Assembly (NCBI RefSeq): GCF_001043975.1
Contig: NZ_LABY01000021.1
Coordinates: 1 to 41,631 of the forward strand
Source of the DNA: Methylobacterium variabile
Lineage (GTDB): Bacteria > Pseudomonadota > Alphaproteobacteria > Rhizobiales > Beijerinckiaceae
Direction: 5' to 3'
DNA length: 41,631 nucleotides
A program made the position numbers and the translations under genes. Each line of letters opens with the position of its first letter. The stretch's first letter is position 1. This document shows positions 7,237-16,983 of this stretch, in pieces. The notes under the pieces were generated by a model. That model saw nothing but the letters and a program-made list of their open reading frames with translations. It was not told where the DNA came from and did no database searches.

Positions 7237-9235
7237 TCAGGCCGCCCGGATCTCGCTCAGGAAGCCGTCGACCTCCTGCTTGACCGTCAGGGACTGGGTC
7301 GCCAGCTCGGCGGCGGCCATCAGCACCTGGGACGCCGCGCCCCCGGTCTCGTCCGCCAGCGACAGCACGCGGGAGACGTTCGACGAGACGTCCTGGGTTC
7401 CCCGGGCCGCCTGGGTCGCGTTCCGGGAGATCTCCGTCGTCGCCGCGGTCTGCTCCACGACCGTCGCGGCGATCGCACCGCTGATCTCGTTCATCGCCGC
7501 GATGGTGCTGCCGATCTGCCGGATGGCAGTGCTGGCCTGATCCGTGGCGGCCTGGATCGCGCTGATCTGCCCGCCGATCTCCTCGGTCGCCCGGCTCGTC
7601 TGCGCGGCCAGCTGCTTGACCTCGGCGGCGACGACCGCGAAGCCGCGCCCGGCATCGCCCGCCCGGGCCGCCTCGATGGTCGCGTTCAGCGCCAGGAGGT
7701 TGGTCTGGCTGGCAATCGCCGAGATCGTGGTCACCGCCGCGCCGATCTGGCTCGCGGCGGCGCCCAGGCTCGTCATGGCGGCGTTCGTGGCCTCGGCCTC
7801 GTGCGCGGCGTGACCGGCGACCTCCCGCGAATGGACCACCTGGCGCTCGATCTCCCGCAGCGAGCTCACCATCTCCTCCGCCGCCGCGGCGACGGTCTGG
7901 ACGTTCGCCGAGGTCTCCTCGGCGGAGGCGCTGGAGGCCGCGGCCTGGGTGTTGGTGTGGTCGGCGACCTGGGTCATCGAGCGGGCGGTCGCGTCGAGCT
8001 CGGTGGCGGCGGAGGTGACGATGTCGAGCGCGCCGGCGACCCGCTGCTGGAAGGTGCTGACGAGCTGGTCGACCCGGTCGGCGCGGCGCTGGCGGGCGGT
8101 CTGCTGCGCGGCCTGGTCGGCCTCGAGCGCGACCCGCGCCACGGCATTCTGGCGGAAGACCTCCACGGCCCTCGCCATCTCGCCCATCTCGTCGCCGGCA
8201 TCCTGGGACGGGACGGTGAGGGTGGTCTCGCCGGCCGCGAGCCGGCTCATGGCGCGGGTCATGCCGGAGATCGGACGGATGATGCTGCGAGCGATCAGAA
8301 CGGCCAGGGCGACGCTGATGGCGAGGATGAGCGCCAGCAGCGCGACCTGAACCTGCTTCGCCGTCGCCATCGTGCTGGCGCTGCGGGCGGTGATCTCCTG
8401 CACCGTTGCGTCCAGGCTGGTCCGCACCGCCAGGCCCGTGGCCAGGATCGCGTCCGTCCGCGTCCTCATGCCCTGCTCGTAGAAGGTCTCGGTCTCGAGC
8501 ATCGCGGTCGCCGCGGCCGAGATGTGCCGGTTGAGCCGGTGCAGCGCCTCCTCGACGACGCCCAGGTCCCGCCGCTGCGCCGGCGTCAGGTTCAGCGCCT
8601 TCAGCTTCGCGATGGTCCCGTTGGCATTGGTGTAGTTCGCGGCCGACAGGGCGCGGGTCTTGGGATCCCGGGTGGCCAGGAAGCGCCAGTTCATGACGCG
8701 GAACAGCAGCAGCGTCCGCTCGATCTCCACGGCCTGGGCGAGAACGGCATCGTCACCGCCGGACCGGAGCTGGGTGATGAGGGCCCCCCGAGGCCGCCGT
8801 CAGGTCGTCACCGGAGGTATAGACCCCGTCCCTGTTCTCGCGGATCTGCGTTCCCAGCTCGATCAGCTTCGGAAGCTCTGTCGCGAGCCTGGTCGCCTCC
8901 GTGTGGATCTCCTTGTACAGCTTCCGACGCTCCTCGTTGGACGCACGCTGGGTGAGGCCTTCGGCGAGCCGGGCCATCTCGGACAGGCTCGACTGCATCC
9001 CGGCCGCCGCCTCCGGCGTCGATGTCGTCCGATACTGCCTGCTCTGGGCGATGAACCGCTCGGTCAGGCCGTTCACCGTGTAGAGATCGCGGGCAGAATG
9101 CTCGATCTGCCCCTTGTACTTGAACATGTCGTCGAGACTGTCGAGCTGGCGGTAGGCAAACCCGCCCATGACCACGGAGAGAACCGCGAGGGCGGCAAAG
9201 CCCCCGTACAGGCGCGACCGAATACCAGACTTCAT
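7237..9235 (-). pseudogene. Methyl-accepting chemotaxis protein, split by a one-base frameshift in a C6 tract
   Basis: Chemoreceptor read in two frames. The upstream part (start 9235, MKSGIRSRLYGGFAAL) has a first membrane helix and a periplasmic helical ligand domain up to [12 protein letters not shown], then runs into an early stop. The downstream part continues in another frame with [17 protein letters not shown], more ligand domain, a second membrane helix ([20 protein letters not shown]), a HAMP domain ([17 protein letters not shown]) and the cytoplasmic signalling domain with the hairpin tip [20 protein letters not shown] and [15 protein letters not shown]. Removing one base from the six C at 8784-8789 restores a single 665-residue frame. 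An ATG at 9250 is an alternative start. No C-terminal CheR-tether pentapeptide is seen. True loss, phase variation and sequencing error are all possible. Confidence 0.85.
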
Positions 9236-9282
9236 GGAACCTGCCCGCATGACAAGGATCTATTTCCCAGTCAAACCTGCGC

Positions 9283-9298
9283 GACATTCGATAATGTC
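9283..9298. promoter_or_regulatory. Short palindrome upstream of the chemoreceptor gene
   Basis: GACATTCGATAATGTC is a 6-bp inverted repeat around CGAT, 48 bases upstream of the chemoreceptor start and at the edge of an AT-rich patch (about 9285-9395) that stands out from the GC-rich background and may hold the promoter. It could be an operator or a small hairpin in the 5' leader. No regulator can be named. Confidence 0.35.
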
Positions 9299-9882
9299 AG
9301 GTAAAAATTTTCACGATTGAGATACGTTTCAGAAAAATTCCCTAGGTCATGTCGATGTAATAATCGCCTCGATGCTCAAAATATTTTTCCCTCGACCTGA
9401 CGCTGGTCCGCGCATGGCCCGGATCATGTGGTCGTTGACGCAGGATCAGACCCCACCTCGCCCCTGTCTCGTTTGAGAGCAATGTGCACGATAACTTTGC
9501 AGGATCCGGCGAGAAATCGGGCAAGACGTGACGCAGGGTGACCGCGAAGCCTCCATAAGGTCACGAATGCCGCGCGATGATGCAATCGGGCCGCAGCGCG
9601 CGGCCGCCATGTGCGCTCATGGACGCAACGAAAGCCATGTCGAGACGGACCGGACGGGCTGCGTGACGACGGGAGCGCCGGCGGGTTCGGGAGAGCGTCG
9701 GCCTCGCTCCAGGCCTAGATCCGCCTCGAGGTCGCGCGCGGCACCTGCCGCGCGCCCTCCACGACGCCGAGAGCGCCTTGCCGGCAGCGTCGGCGTTCCG
9801 CCCCGCGCGGGGGGTCTTAAATCAGCGCGCTTTCGGGCTTGCCCTGCGCCGCCGAACGCGTCCGTTCGACGGTACGGCGGTC
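9299..9882. other. Long intergenic region without a supported gene
   Basis: 584 bases between the chemoreceptor (start side) and the SEC-C gene (stop side). The first ~100 bases are AT-rich for this genome. Short open frames occur (for example 9342-9524 on the minus strand) but lack family features and a convincing ribosome site. There is a small hairpin (CGAACG/CGTTCG around 9854-9869) and the palindrome CCCCGCGCGGGG at 9801-9812, downstream of the SEC-C gene; neither has a T tract. No tRNA or known RNA is recognised. Confidence 0.5.
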
Positions 9883-10797
9883 TTACCGGAGCGGCGGCAA
9901 GGGCGGCAGGGCGGCGAAGCCCTGCTCGACCTTGTCGAGGCAGCACTTCTTGAACTTCTTGCCGCTGCCGCAAGGGCAGGGATCGTTGCGGCCGACGTCG
10001 CGGTAGGGATTGCGCTCGGGGATCGGAACGCCGTCCTCGTCGAGGTCGGGGAGATGGTCGTAGGCGCCCTCGCGGGTGTGATCCAGCGCCCAGATCAGGT
10101 CGTCGAGGTAGCCGATCAGCAGCTCGTCGAAGCGCTCGCGGCTCTTCGGCCGAAGGCGGGCCTCCTTCAGGGTCTCCCGTACCGTCTGCCAGTCGACGTG
10201 ATCGTCGGCGACGCGGCCGTCCTCGCGCGCCTTCTTGAGGCGGGGCACGAGGTCGTCGAAGCCGAGCAGCGCGACGGCGTCCTCCCAGCCCTGCCAGGCC
10301 TCGTCCTCGTCACGGCCCAGCCGCTCGTCGTCGAAGCGGATCAGGAAGGTCCGCACCGTCTCGCGGTCGAGGCGCGCGTCCGCGGTCAGCAGCGCGAGGG
10401 CGTGGAAGAGGTGCATCCGCACGATGCCGGCCGGAGCCTCGCCGGCGATGGCGGCGAGCAGGCCCTCCGCGTCGCCGTCGAAGCTGCTGGCGACGAGACC
10501 CGCGAGGGTGTTCGGATAATCCTCCCCGAGCGCCGCCGAGATCGCCTCGTCGCCGTGGCGCAGGAGGCGCATCAGCGGCGGGTGGATCCGGGTGTCCCGG
10601 ACCGAGGCGAGGACGTGGAGGCCCCAGAACAGCAGGCTCCTCTCGGGCTCGGTCAGTTCCTCGGCCTCGGCGGCGCGGTCGAGCAGGACGAGAACCGGCG
10701 CGGCGATCGTTCCCGGGGCCGCGACCGCCCGCTGCAGGGCCTCCTCCGGCAGGTAGGTCGCCGCCGAGAGTTCCCGGATCAGCTCGGTATCCGCCAT
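9883..10797 (-). CDS. DUF1186 protein with C-terminal SEC-C metal-binding motif
   Basis: 304-residue protein. The first ~220 residues look like DUF1186, a helical repeat-like domain (LFWGLHVLASVRDTRIHPPLMRLLRH; AGIVRMHLFHALALLT). The C terminus carries a SEC-C zinc motif, NDPCPCGSGKKFKKCC, followed by a short tail. SEC-C motifs bind zinc and occur at the end of SecA and in many uncharacterised proteins. The start at 10797 is supported by GAGGAGG just upstream (complement of about 10803-10809). It lies 59 bases after pheT on the same strand and may be read from the phe operon. Molecular function unknown; a link to secretion or ribosome-associated chaperoning is a guess from the SEC-C motif alone. 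Confidence 0.9.
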   Translation of the reverse strand: MADTELIRELSAATYLPEEALQRAVAAPGTIAAPVLVLLDRAAEAEELTEPERSLLFWGLHVLASVRDTRIHPPLMRLLRHGDEAISAALGEDYPNTLAGLVASSFDGDAEGLLAAIAGEAPAGIVRMHLFHALALLTADARLDRETVRTFLIRFDDERLGRDEDEAWQGWEDAVALLGFDDLVPRLKKAREDGRVADDHVDWQTVRETLKEARLRPKSRERFDELLIGYLDDLIWALDHTREGAYDHLPDLDEDGVPIPERNPYRDVGRNDPCPCGSGKKFKKCCLDKVEQGFAALPPLPPLR

Positions 10798-10856
10798 GCC
10801 CGCCTCCTCGTCCCCGTCACCCGGCGGCGAGCGCCTCGCCGCCGGATCCGTCACGC

Positions 10857-13280
10857 TCAGCCCCGCAGGGTCGCGCCGGTCTTGCGCGCCACCTCGGCGA
10901 CGATCTTCTGGCTCACCGCCTCGATCTCGGCGTCGGTGAGGGTGCGGTCGGTCGGCTGGAGCCGCACCGCCACGGCGACGGACTTCTGGTCCTCGCCGAT
11001 GCCGGCGCCCTCGTAGACGTCGAACACCTCGATGCCGGTGACGAGGTTGCGCTCGGCCGCTTGCGCCGCCTTTACGATGTCGCCCGCCGCGACGTCGCGG
11101 CCGACCACGAAGGCGAAGTCGCGCGTCAGCGGCTGGAAGTCCGGAAGGTTCGCCGCCGGCTTCATCTTGGTGGGCCGGTGCTTGGGCAGCGGCAGGGCGT
11201 CGAGGGTGATCTCGCAGACCACCACCGGGGCCTTGATGTCGAGGGCCTTCAGCACCCGCGGGTGCAGCTCGCCGAAGACTCCGACCGGGTTGCGCGGCCC
11301 GAACTGCAGCGTGCCGGAGCGGCCGGGATGGAGCCAGTCCGGCCCGCCGGCCACCACCTGCAGGCCGCCGGTCGGGACGCCCAGGGCCGCGAGCAGCGCC
11401 AGGGCGTCGGCCTTGGCCTCGAAGGCGTCCACCAGGCGCGCGGTGCCGTCCCAGTGCCGGCCGGCACCGCCGTGGCGGGCGCTGCCGCGGCGCAAAGCCG
11501 TGGCCTTGATGGTCTGGCCCTCCGGCTGGTCGGAGGCGAAGCACTGCCCGACCTCGAACAGGGCGACGTCGCCGATGCCGCGGTCGGCGTTGCGCTGCGC
11601 CGCCCGGGCGAGGCCCGGCACCAGGCTCGGGCGCATGTCCGAGAGGTCGGCGGCGATCGGGTTGGCGAGCGCCAGCTCCGGCTTGCCGCCGCCGAACAGG
11701 GTCGCGTCGGCATTGGCGATGAACGACCAGGTCAAGGCCTCGACGAGGCCGCGGGCGGCGAATTCGCGCTTGGCGAGCCGCGTGCGCCTCTGCATCACGG
11801 TCAGCACCGGGCGGATCACCGTGGCCTCGATCCGCGGCAGGGGCTTGGGCTCGATGCGGTCGAGCCCGGCGATGCGGACGATCTCCTCGACGAGGTCGGC
11901 CTTGCCCTCGATGTCCGGGCGCCAGGACGGCGAGAGCACCTTGGCCCGATCGCCGGAGCCGGCGACGTGGAAGCCGAGCGCCTCCAGCGTCACCTTCATC
12001 TCGGGCCGCGGCAGGTCGAGGCCGGAGAGGCGGCGCACCTCGGTCCAGGGGAAGTCGATGATGCGGTCGGTGTCCGGCACCTCGCCGGAGATCGCGGCCT
12101 CGCTCGGCGTGCCGCCGCAGAGATCGAGCACCATCCGGGTCGCGAGGTCGAGACCGGGCAGGGCGAAGGCGGGGTCGACCCCGCGCTCGAACCGGTAGCG
12201 GGCATCGGTCACGATGCCGAGGCGCCGGCCGGTGCGGGCGATGGTGAGCGGGTCCCACAGGGCCGACTCGATCAGCACGTCGGTGGTGCCCTCGTCGCAG
12301 CCCGAATGCTCGCCGCCCATGATGCCGGCGATCGACTCGACGCCCGCCTCGTCGGCAATCACGATCGCGCCGTCGTCGAGCCGGTAGGTGCGGCCGTCGA
12401 GGGCCAGCACCTCCTCGCCGTCGCGGGCGCGGCGCACGGTGAGGTTCCCCTTCACCTTGGCGGCGTCGAAGACATGGAGCGGCCGGCCGCGATCGAAGGT
12501 GATGTAGTTGGTGATGTCGACGAGCGCGTTGATCGGGCGCAGGCCGATCGCGGCCAGGCGCCGGCGCATCCACTCGGGCGACGGCCCGTTCCTGACGCCG
12601 CGCACCAGGCGCAGGCCGAAGAGCGGGCAGAGATGCGCGTCGCCGGGGGCGAAGTCGCGGGTGACGGTGACCGGGCAGGCCCCCTCCCCCCGCACCGGCG
12701 GCAGTTGCGGCGACCGCAGGGTGCCGATCCCGGCCGCCGCGAGGTCGCGGGCGATGCCGTGGATGCTGGTGCAGTCCGGCCGGTTCGGCGTCAGGTTGAT
12801 CTCGATCACCGGGTCGTCGAGGCCGGCGAAGGCCGCGTAGGGCTGGCCCACCGGCGCGTCGGCGGGAAGGTCGAGGATGCCGTCGTGGTCGTCCGACAGG
12901 CCGAGCTCGGCGCCCGAGCACAGCATGCCGCGGCTCTCGACGCCGCGGATGACGCCGACCGACAGGGTGATGTTCTTGCCTGGCACGTAGGTGCCGGGGG
13001 GAGCGAACACGCTGCGCATGCCGGCCCGCGCGTTCGGCGCGCCGCAGACGACCTGCACGGGCGCGCCCTCGCCGGTGTCGACGGTGCAGACCCGCAGCCG
13101 GTCGGCGTTGGGGTGCTGCTCGGCGGTGAGCACGGCGGCGATGCGGTAGGCCGACAGGTCGGCGGCCTTGTCCTCGACGCGCTCGACCTCCAGGCCGATG
13201 CGGGTCAGCGTCTCGACGATCAGGTCGAGGGGGGCGTCGGTGTCGAGGTGGTCCTTGAGCCAGGAGAGGGTGAATTTCAT
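10857..13280 (-). CDS. pheT: Phenylalanyl-tRNA synthetase beta subunit
   Basis: 807-residue beta chain of the (alpha-beta)2 enzyme that charges tRNA-Phe. Order of domains: N-terminal B1 ([15 protein letters not shown]), the tRNA-binding EMAP/OB-like B2 domain (about 40-150, with [20 protein letters not shown]), the B3/B4 editing region ([21 protein letters not shown]), B5, the catalytic-like B6/B7 region, and the C-terminal anticodon-binding ferredoxin-like B8 domain ([21 protein letters not shown] to the end). Length is normal. Preceded by GAGAGG with nine bases before the ATG. It follows pheS after 147 bases, a longer gap than usual. Confidence 0.97.
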   Translation of the reverse strand: MKFTLSWLKDHLDTDAPLDLIVETLTRIGLEVERVEDKAADLSAYRIAAVLTAEQHPNADRLRVCTVDTGEGAPVQVVCGAPNARAGMRSVFAPPGTYVPGKNITLSVGVIRGVESRGMLCSGAELGLSDDHDGILDLPADAPVGQPYAAFAGLDDPVIEINLTPNRPDCTSIHGIARDLAAAGIGTLRSPQLPPVRGEGACPVTVTRDFAPGDAHLCPLFGLRLVRGVRNGPSPEWMRRRLAAIGLRPINALVDITNYITFDRGRPLHVFDAAKVKGNLTVRRARDGEEVLALDGRTYRLDDGAIVIADEAGVESIAGIMGGEHSGCDEGTTDVLIESALWDPLTIARTGRRLGIVTDARYRFERGVDPAFALPGLDLATRMVLDLCGGTPSEAAISGEVPDTDRIIDFPWTEVRRLSGLDLPRPEMKVTLEALGFHVAGSGDRAKVLSPSWRPDIEGKADLVEEIVRIAGLDRIEPKPLPRIEATVIRPVLTVMQRRTRLAKREFAARGLVEALTWSFIANADATLFGGGKPELALANPIAADLSDMRPSLVPGLARAAQRNADRGIGDVALFEVGQCFASDQPEGQTIKATALRRGSARHGGAGRHWDGTARLVDAFEAKADALALLAALGVPTGGLQVVAGGPDWLHPGRSGTLQFGPRNPVGVFGELHPRVLKALDIKAPVVVCEITLDALPLPKHRPTKMKPAANLPDFQPLTRDFAFVVGRDVAAGDIVKAAQAAERNLVTGIEVFDVYEGAGIGEDQKSVAVAVRLQPTDRTLTDAEIEAVSQKIVAEVARKTGATLRG

Positions 13281-13298
13281 CGGGACTAACCTCTCGGC

Positions 13299-13409
13299 TC
13301 AGGCGAGCCGGGTCTTCGTGATGAGGAGGCTGGAGCCGACGAGGAGGCGGGTGACCTCGTCGGCGATCGCCAGGATCTCGCCCCCGGTGACAGGGCGCCT
13401 CTGCGGCGA
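13299..13409 (-). other. Coding-like remnant between pheS and pheT
   Basis: A 36-codon open stretch on the minus strand ending in TGA (13301-13299) reads TGGEILAIADEVTRLLVGSS followed by LLITKTRLA. Its third codon positions are almost all G or C, as in real genes here, and the sequence would make an amphipathic helix. It has no ATG, GTG or TTG start in frame and is bounded upstream by a stop, so I treat it as a possible gene fragment rather than a gene. Confidence 0.3.
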
Positions 13410-13427
13410 TCACTCAGGGGCTGTCAC

Positions 13428-14510
13428 TCAGGCCGTCAGGCCGCCGACCAGGCTCGGGATGTCGAGGGGCCGGAAGCCGTAATGCTCGAGCCAGCGCACG
13501 TCCGCCTCGAAGAACGGGCGCAGGTCCGGCATGCCGTATTTCAGCATCGCGATCCGGTCGATGCCCATGCCCCAGGCGAAGCCCTGGACGGCGTCCGGGT
13601 CGAGGCCGCAATTGCGCAGCACGTTCGGGTGGACCATGCCGCAGCCGAGGATCTCGAGCCAGTCGTCGCCCTCGCCGAAGCGGATCTCGCCGCCTTTGCG
13701 CGAGCACTGGATGTCGACCTCCGCCGACGGCTCGGTGAAGGGGAAGAACGACGGCCGGAAGCGCATCTTGACGCTGTCGACCTCGAAGAACGCCTTGCAG
13801 AACTCCTCCAGGATCCACTTCAGGTGGGAGATGTTGGCCTGGCGGTCGATCACCAGGCCCTCGACCTGGTGGAACATCGGGGTGTGGGTCTGGTCGGAAT
13901 CGTGCCGGTAGGTGCGGCCGGGGCAGATCACCCGGATCGGCGGTGCGACCTCGCGCATGGTGCGGACCTGGACCGGCGAGGTGTGGGTGCGCAGGAGCTT
14001 GCGCTTCCCGTCCCGGTCGGGCCGCAGGAAGAAGGTGTCGTGCATCTCCCGGGCCGGGTGGCCCTCGGGGAAGTTCAGCGCCGTGAAGTTCAGCTCGTCG
14101 GTCTCGACGTCGGGGCCCTCCGCGATCGAGAAGCCCATGTCGCCGAAGATCGCCGTGATCTCGTCCATCACCTGGGTGATCGGGTGGATGCGGCCGCGCG
14201 TCTCCGGCCCCTCGCGCACCGGCAGCGTCACGTCGATGCGCTCGGCGGAGAGGCGGGCGGCCAGCGCCGCCTCGGCCAGGGTCTCGCGCCGGGACTGGAT
14301 CGCGCCCTGGACCCGGTCGCGCAGGCCGTTGATGAGCGGGCCCTGCTCCTTGCGCGCCTCGGGGCTCATGGTCCCCAAGGTCTTCAGCAGTTCGGAGACG
14401 GCGCCCTTCTTGCCGAGGGCGGCGACGCGCACGCCCTCGAGCGCCGTCTCGTCGGAGGCACCGGCGACCTGTGCGAGGAGATCGGTTTCGAGGCTGGTGA
14501 GATCGGTCAT
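13428..14510 (-). CDS. pheS: Phenylalanyl-tRNA synthetase alpha subunit
   Basis: 360-residue catalytic subunit. The N-terminal coiled-coil arm (about 1-100, with [20 protein letters not shown]) is followed by the class II catalytic core: motif 1 around [19 protein letters not shown], motif 2 in [20 protein letters not shown] and motif 3 in [17 protein letters not shown]. Phe pocket segments ([31 protein letters not shown]) are intact. Start at 14510 gives the standard [15 protein letters not shown]. It lies downstream of the rplT terminator, so it probably has its own promoter in 14511-14606; a TTGACG (complement of 14559-14564) is present there but no clear -10. Confidence 0.97.
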   Translation of the reverse strand: MTDLTSLETDLLAQVAGASDETALEGVRVAALGKKGAVSELLKTLGTMSPEARKEQGPLINGLRDRVQGAIQSRRETLAEAALAARLSAERIDVTLPVREGPETRGRIHPITQVMDEITAIFGDMGFSIAEGPDVETDELNFTALNFPEGHPAREMHDTFFLRPDRDGKRKLLRTHTSPVQVRTMREVAPPIRVICPGRTYRHDSDQTHTPMFHQVEGLVIDRQANISHLKWILEEFCKAFFEVDSVKMRFRPSFFPFTEPSAEVDIQCSRKGGEIRFGEGDDWLEILGCGMVHPNVLRNCGLDPDAVQGFAWGMGIDRIAMLKYGMPDLRPFFEADVRWLEHYGFRPLDIPSLVGGLTA

Positions 14511-14606
14511 GGTCTGCTCAATCCGGGCTGCGGATGCCCTGCAACGGGCCGTCCCGCCCGTCAACCCGGGCGGCGGGGCGGGCGGCAGGGAATGACCCGC
14601 GCAACG

Positions 14607-14632
14607 AAAAACGGCCCGCGCGGGCGGGCCGT
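14607..14632 (-). terminator. Intrinsic terminator of rpmI-rplT
   Basis: 8-bp perfect stem (ACGGCCCG at 14611-14618, CGGGCCGT at 14625-14632) with a 6-base loop. Read on the minus strand it is followed by TTTTT (complement of 14607-14611), a proper U tract, 58 bases past the rplT stop. This separates ribosomal protein transcription from pheST. Confidence 0.85.
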
Positions 14633-14689
14633 GATGGTGCGGTCTCGAAGGTCCGGCCCGCGCGAGGGTGCGGGCCCGGAGCGCCGGGC

Positions 14690-15067
14690 TTACGCCGCCT
14701 TGACGAGCTCGGCCGGCAGCGCCGACTTGGCCTTCTCGATCACGGCGACGAAGGCCGCCGGCTCGTGGATGGCGAGCTCCGACAGGGCCTTGCGGTCGAC
14801 CTGGACGCCGGCCTTGGCCAGGCCGTCGATGAAGCGCGAGTAGGTCAGGCCGTGCGGGCGGACCGCCGCGTTCAGACGCTGGATCCACAGCGCGCGGAAG
14901 TTGCGCTTCTTGTTCTTACGATCGCGGTAGGCATACTGCATGCCCTTCTCGACCGCCTGCTTGGCGATCCGGATCGTGTTCTTGCGCCGGCCGTAATAGC
15001 CCTTGGCGGCCTTGAAAACCTTCTTGTGCTTGGCGTGGCTGGTCACGCCGCGCTTGACGCGGGCCAT
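14690..15067 (-). CDS. rplT: Large ribosomal subunit protein bL20
   Basis: 125-residue ribosomal protein, needed early in 50S assembly and a repressor of its own operon in bacteria studied. The N-terminal basic arm ([20 protein letters not shown]) and the globular part ([28 protein letters not shown]) are both typical. Slightly longer than the E. coli protein because of an Ala-rich C-terminal tail. It follows rpmI on the same strand after 66 bases and is closed by the terminator at 14607-14632. Confidence 0.98.
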   Translation of the reverse strand: MARVKRGVTSHAKHKKVFKAAKGYYGRRKNTIRIAKQAVEKGMQYAYRDRKNKKRNFRALWIQRLNAAVRPHGLTYSRFIDGLAKAGVQVDRKALSELAIHEPAAFVAVIEKAKSALPAELVKAA

Positions 15068-15133
15068 GGTGATCTCCTGGGGGTTCTACGAAACAGATTC
15101 GGGACGAAGCGTCTTCTCGCGCGAAGCCGGTTC

Positions 15134-15337
15134 TTACCGGGCGTTCGGCAGGAAGTACTTCTTCACGTTGGCGGCATCGCCCTCGAACAGGGTGGTCGTG
15201 CCGCGCAGGTTGCGGATCTGCTTCGTGGTCCGCTTGATCATGCCGTGGCGCTTGCCGGCCTGGGCGTACATGACCTTGCCGGTCCCGGTGATCTTGAAGC
15301 GCTTCTTGGCGCCCGACTTGGTCTTCAGCTTGGGCAT
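15134..15337 (-). CDS. rpmI: Large ribosomal subunit protein bL35
   Basis: 67-residue ribosomal protein with the family signature [20 protein letters not shown] and a basic C terminus ending FLPNAR. Start at 15337 is marked by AGGAG six bases upstream (CAGGAGAGCAAA before the ATG). First gene of rpmI-rplT. In many bacteria infC precedes these two; here infC lies 4.3 kb away beyond two opposite-strand genes, so rpmI has its own promoter and leader (15422-15498). Confidence 0.98.
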
Positions 15338-15421
15338 TTTGCTCTCCTGACGCGAACTCCACCGGGGATCCGCCACGGGCGGGCCCCGACGATCGCGCTC
15401 GATCGAAGGTGTGGAGCGACA

Positions 15422-15458
15422 CGAACCGCCACGGCAGCCCTCACGGCCGGGCGGTTCG
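15422..15458 (-). promoter_or_regulatory. Stem-loop in the 5' leader of rpmI-rplT (candidate L20-type leader)
   Basis: A perfect 9-bp stem (CGAACCGCC at 15422-15430, GGCGGTTCG at 15450-15458) with a 19-base loop that can itself pair. It would lie at the very start of the message made from the promoter at 15470-15498, about 85-120 bases before rpmI. bL20 represses its own operon through leader RNA structure in E. coli and Bacillus; the same role here is inferred from position only. The rest of the 350-base gap 15338-15687 holds nothing else I recognise apart from the AGGAG of the glycosyltransferase at 15675-15679. Confidence 0.45.
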
Positions 15459-15469
15459 GCGAGGCGCGC

Positions 15470-15498
15470 GCTATAGCAGAGACTGGCGAGGCCCGCAA
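15470..15498 (-). promoter_or_regulatory. Probable sigma-70-type promoter of rpmI-rplT
   Basis: On the minus strand TTGCGG (complement of 15493-15498) and TATAGC (complement of 15470-15475, part of CTATAG) are spaced 17 bases apart. The -10 fits the CTATAT-like element of alphaproteobacterial housekeeping promoters, and the predicted start near 15462 lies just before the leader stem-loop. Confidence 0.5.
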
Positions 15499-15687
15499 TC
15501 GTCGCTTCGGCGGGCGGTTGATCCCTGTGGGCGACGGGAACAGGCGGCGCCCGGCCGTAGCGTTGTGCGGCGCACCGGAACCATAAGCTCGGGTGCGCGG
15601 TTTCGTTCATGTCCCGCTCAGGCCCGATCCTGCTTGATCCCCGCCAACGTTGACCCGCCACCGTTGGGCGTCTCAGGAGATTTCGTC

Positions 15688-16824
15688 GTGCGCATTGCCC
15701 AAGTAGCCCCTCTCGCGGAGGCTGTTCCGCCGAAGTTCTACGGCGGCACCGAGCGTGTCGTCTCCTGGCTGACGGAGGAGCTGGTCCGGCAGGGCCACGA
15801 CGTCACCCTGTTCGCGAGCGGCGACTCCGAGACGAGCGCCAGGCTGGTCGCCTGCTGCCCCGAGGGCCTGCGGCTCGCCGGCATCCGCGACCACGTCGCC
15901 AGCCACCTCGCCATGCTGTACCACCTGCGCCGGCGGGCGGACGAGTTCGACATCATCCACTTCCACATCGACCTCCTGCAGTACCCGCTGTTCGAGGACC
16001 TGAACCACAAGTGCGTCACCACCCTGCACGGGCGGCTCGACGTGCCGGACTTCATGCCGGTCTACCGCACCTTCACGGGCATGCCCCTGGTGTCGATCTC
16101 CGACCACCAGCGCGGGCCGATGCCCGAGAACGCGAACTGGCTGCAGACCATCCACCACGGCCTGCCGGCGGAGAACTGCCGCTTCTCGGCCAAGCCCAAG
16201 GACGGCGGCTACCTCGCCTTCCTGGGCCGCATCTCGCCGGAGAAGCGCCCCGACCGGGCGATCGAGATCGCCAAGCGCTCCGGCGTGAAGCTGAAGATCG
16301 CCGCCAAGGTCGACAAGGCGGACCAGGAGTACTGGGACGAGGTCATCGAGCCGATGACCCACCACCCGCTGGTCGAGTACATCGGCGAGATCAACGAGGA
16401 CCAGAAGCACGAATTCCTCGGCAACGCCCTGGCGCTCGCCTTCCCGATCGACTGGCCGGAGCCCTTCGGCCTGGTGATGATCGAGGCGATGTCGGCCGGC
16501 ACCCCGGTGATCGCGTGGCGCAACGGCTCGGTGCCGGAAGTCATCAAGAACGGCGTCTCGGGCGTGGTGGTCGAGTCGATGGACGAGGCCGTGGCCGCGG
16601 TCGAGACCGTCAAGGCAATGAGCCGCGAGGGCGTGCGCCGCTACTTCGAGACCCGCTTCACCGCGAGCGTGATGGCCCGCTCCTACGTCGCCGCCTACGA
16701 GTCGCTCCTCGCCGGCGAGGCCGACGCGATCAAGCTGCCGGGCCTGAGCTTCGGCGCTCCCGGCCTCGACCTCAACGGCGCGGCGAACGGCGCGACGGTG
16801 CGCCCGGTGCTCCGCGCGGTCTGA
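15688..16824 (+). CDS. Glycosyltransferase family 4 protein
   Basis: 378-residue retaining GT-B enzyme. N-terminal acceptor half opens [25 protein letters not shown]; the C-terminal donor half contains [20 protein letters not shown] and the EX7E motif in [20 protein letters not shown] that binds the nucleotide sugar. The GTG start at 15688 is preceded by AGGAG at 15675-15679. No signal peptide or membrane helix, so probably cytoplasmic. A terminator follows, then a debranching-type glucosidase gene in the same direction, suggesting work on an alpha-glucan or a related oligosaccharide, but sugar and acceptor cannot be read from the sequence. It interrupts the usual infC-rpmI-rplT neighbourhood. 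Confidence 0.92.
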
Positions 16825-16849
16825 TCCGCGGCATCGCCTGATCGTCACG

Positions 16850-16885
16850 AGGCCCGGTCCCCGCGAGGGGGCCGGGCCTTTGTCT
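16850..16885 (+). terminator. Intrinsic terminator after the glycosyltransferase
   Basis: Long GC-rich stem: AGGCCCGGTCCCC at 16850-16862 and GGGGGCCGGGCCT at 16867-16879, one T-G wobble, GCGA tetraloop, followed by TTGTCTT. It starts 26 bases after the stop codon. Confidence 0.85.
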
Positions 16886-16934
16886 TGCGCGGCGCATCCT
16901 GCCTGTTCTCTGCAGATCTTTTGTAAGCTCTCAC

Positions 16935-16983
16935 CCCTTTCCCGGATCTCCTTCCGCTGACGCTCCACTCCTCCGGGAAAGGG
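16935..16983. repeat. Inverted repeat with 12-bp perfect arms
   Basis: CCCTTTCCCGGA at 16935-16946 and TCCGGGAAAGGG at 16972-16983, separated by 25 bases. It sits in the 394-base gap between the glycosyltransferase and the glucosidase. Its make-up and intergenic place suggest a dispersed palindromic element rather than a terminator. Between here and 17218 I see only the glucosidase ribosome site. Confidence 0.6.

Noticed and set aside
9342..9524. A 60-codon minus-strand frame in the long intergenic region
   Set aside because: Codon use is unlike local genes, no family resemblance, and it covers the AT-rich patch that may hold a promoter.
9883..13413. A continuous 1176-codon minus-strand frame across the SEC-C gene and pheT
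   Set aside because: Only its last ~304 codons are a real gene; the rest is the wrong frame through pheT, dominated by Arg/Pro/Gly residues caused by high GC.
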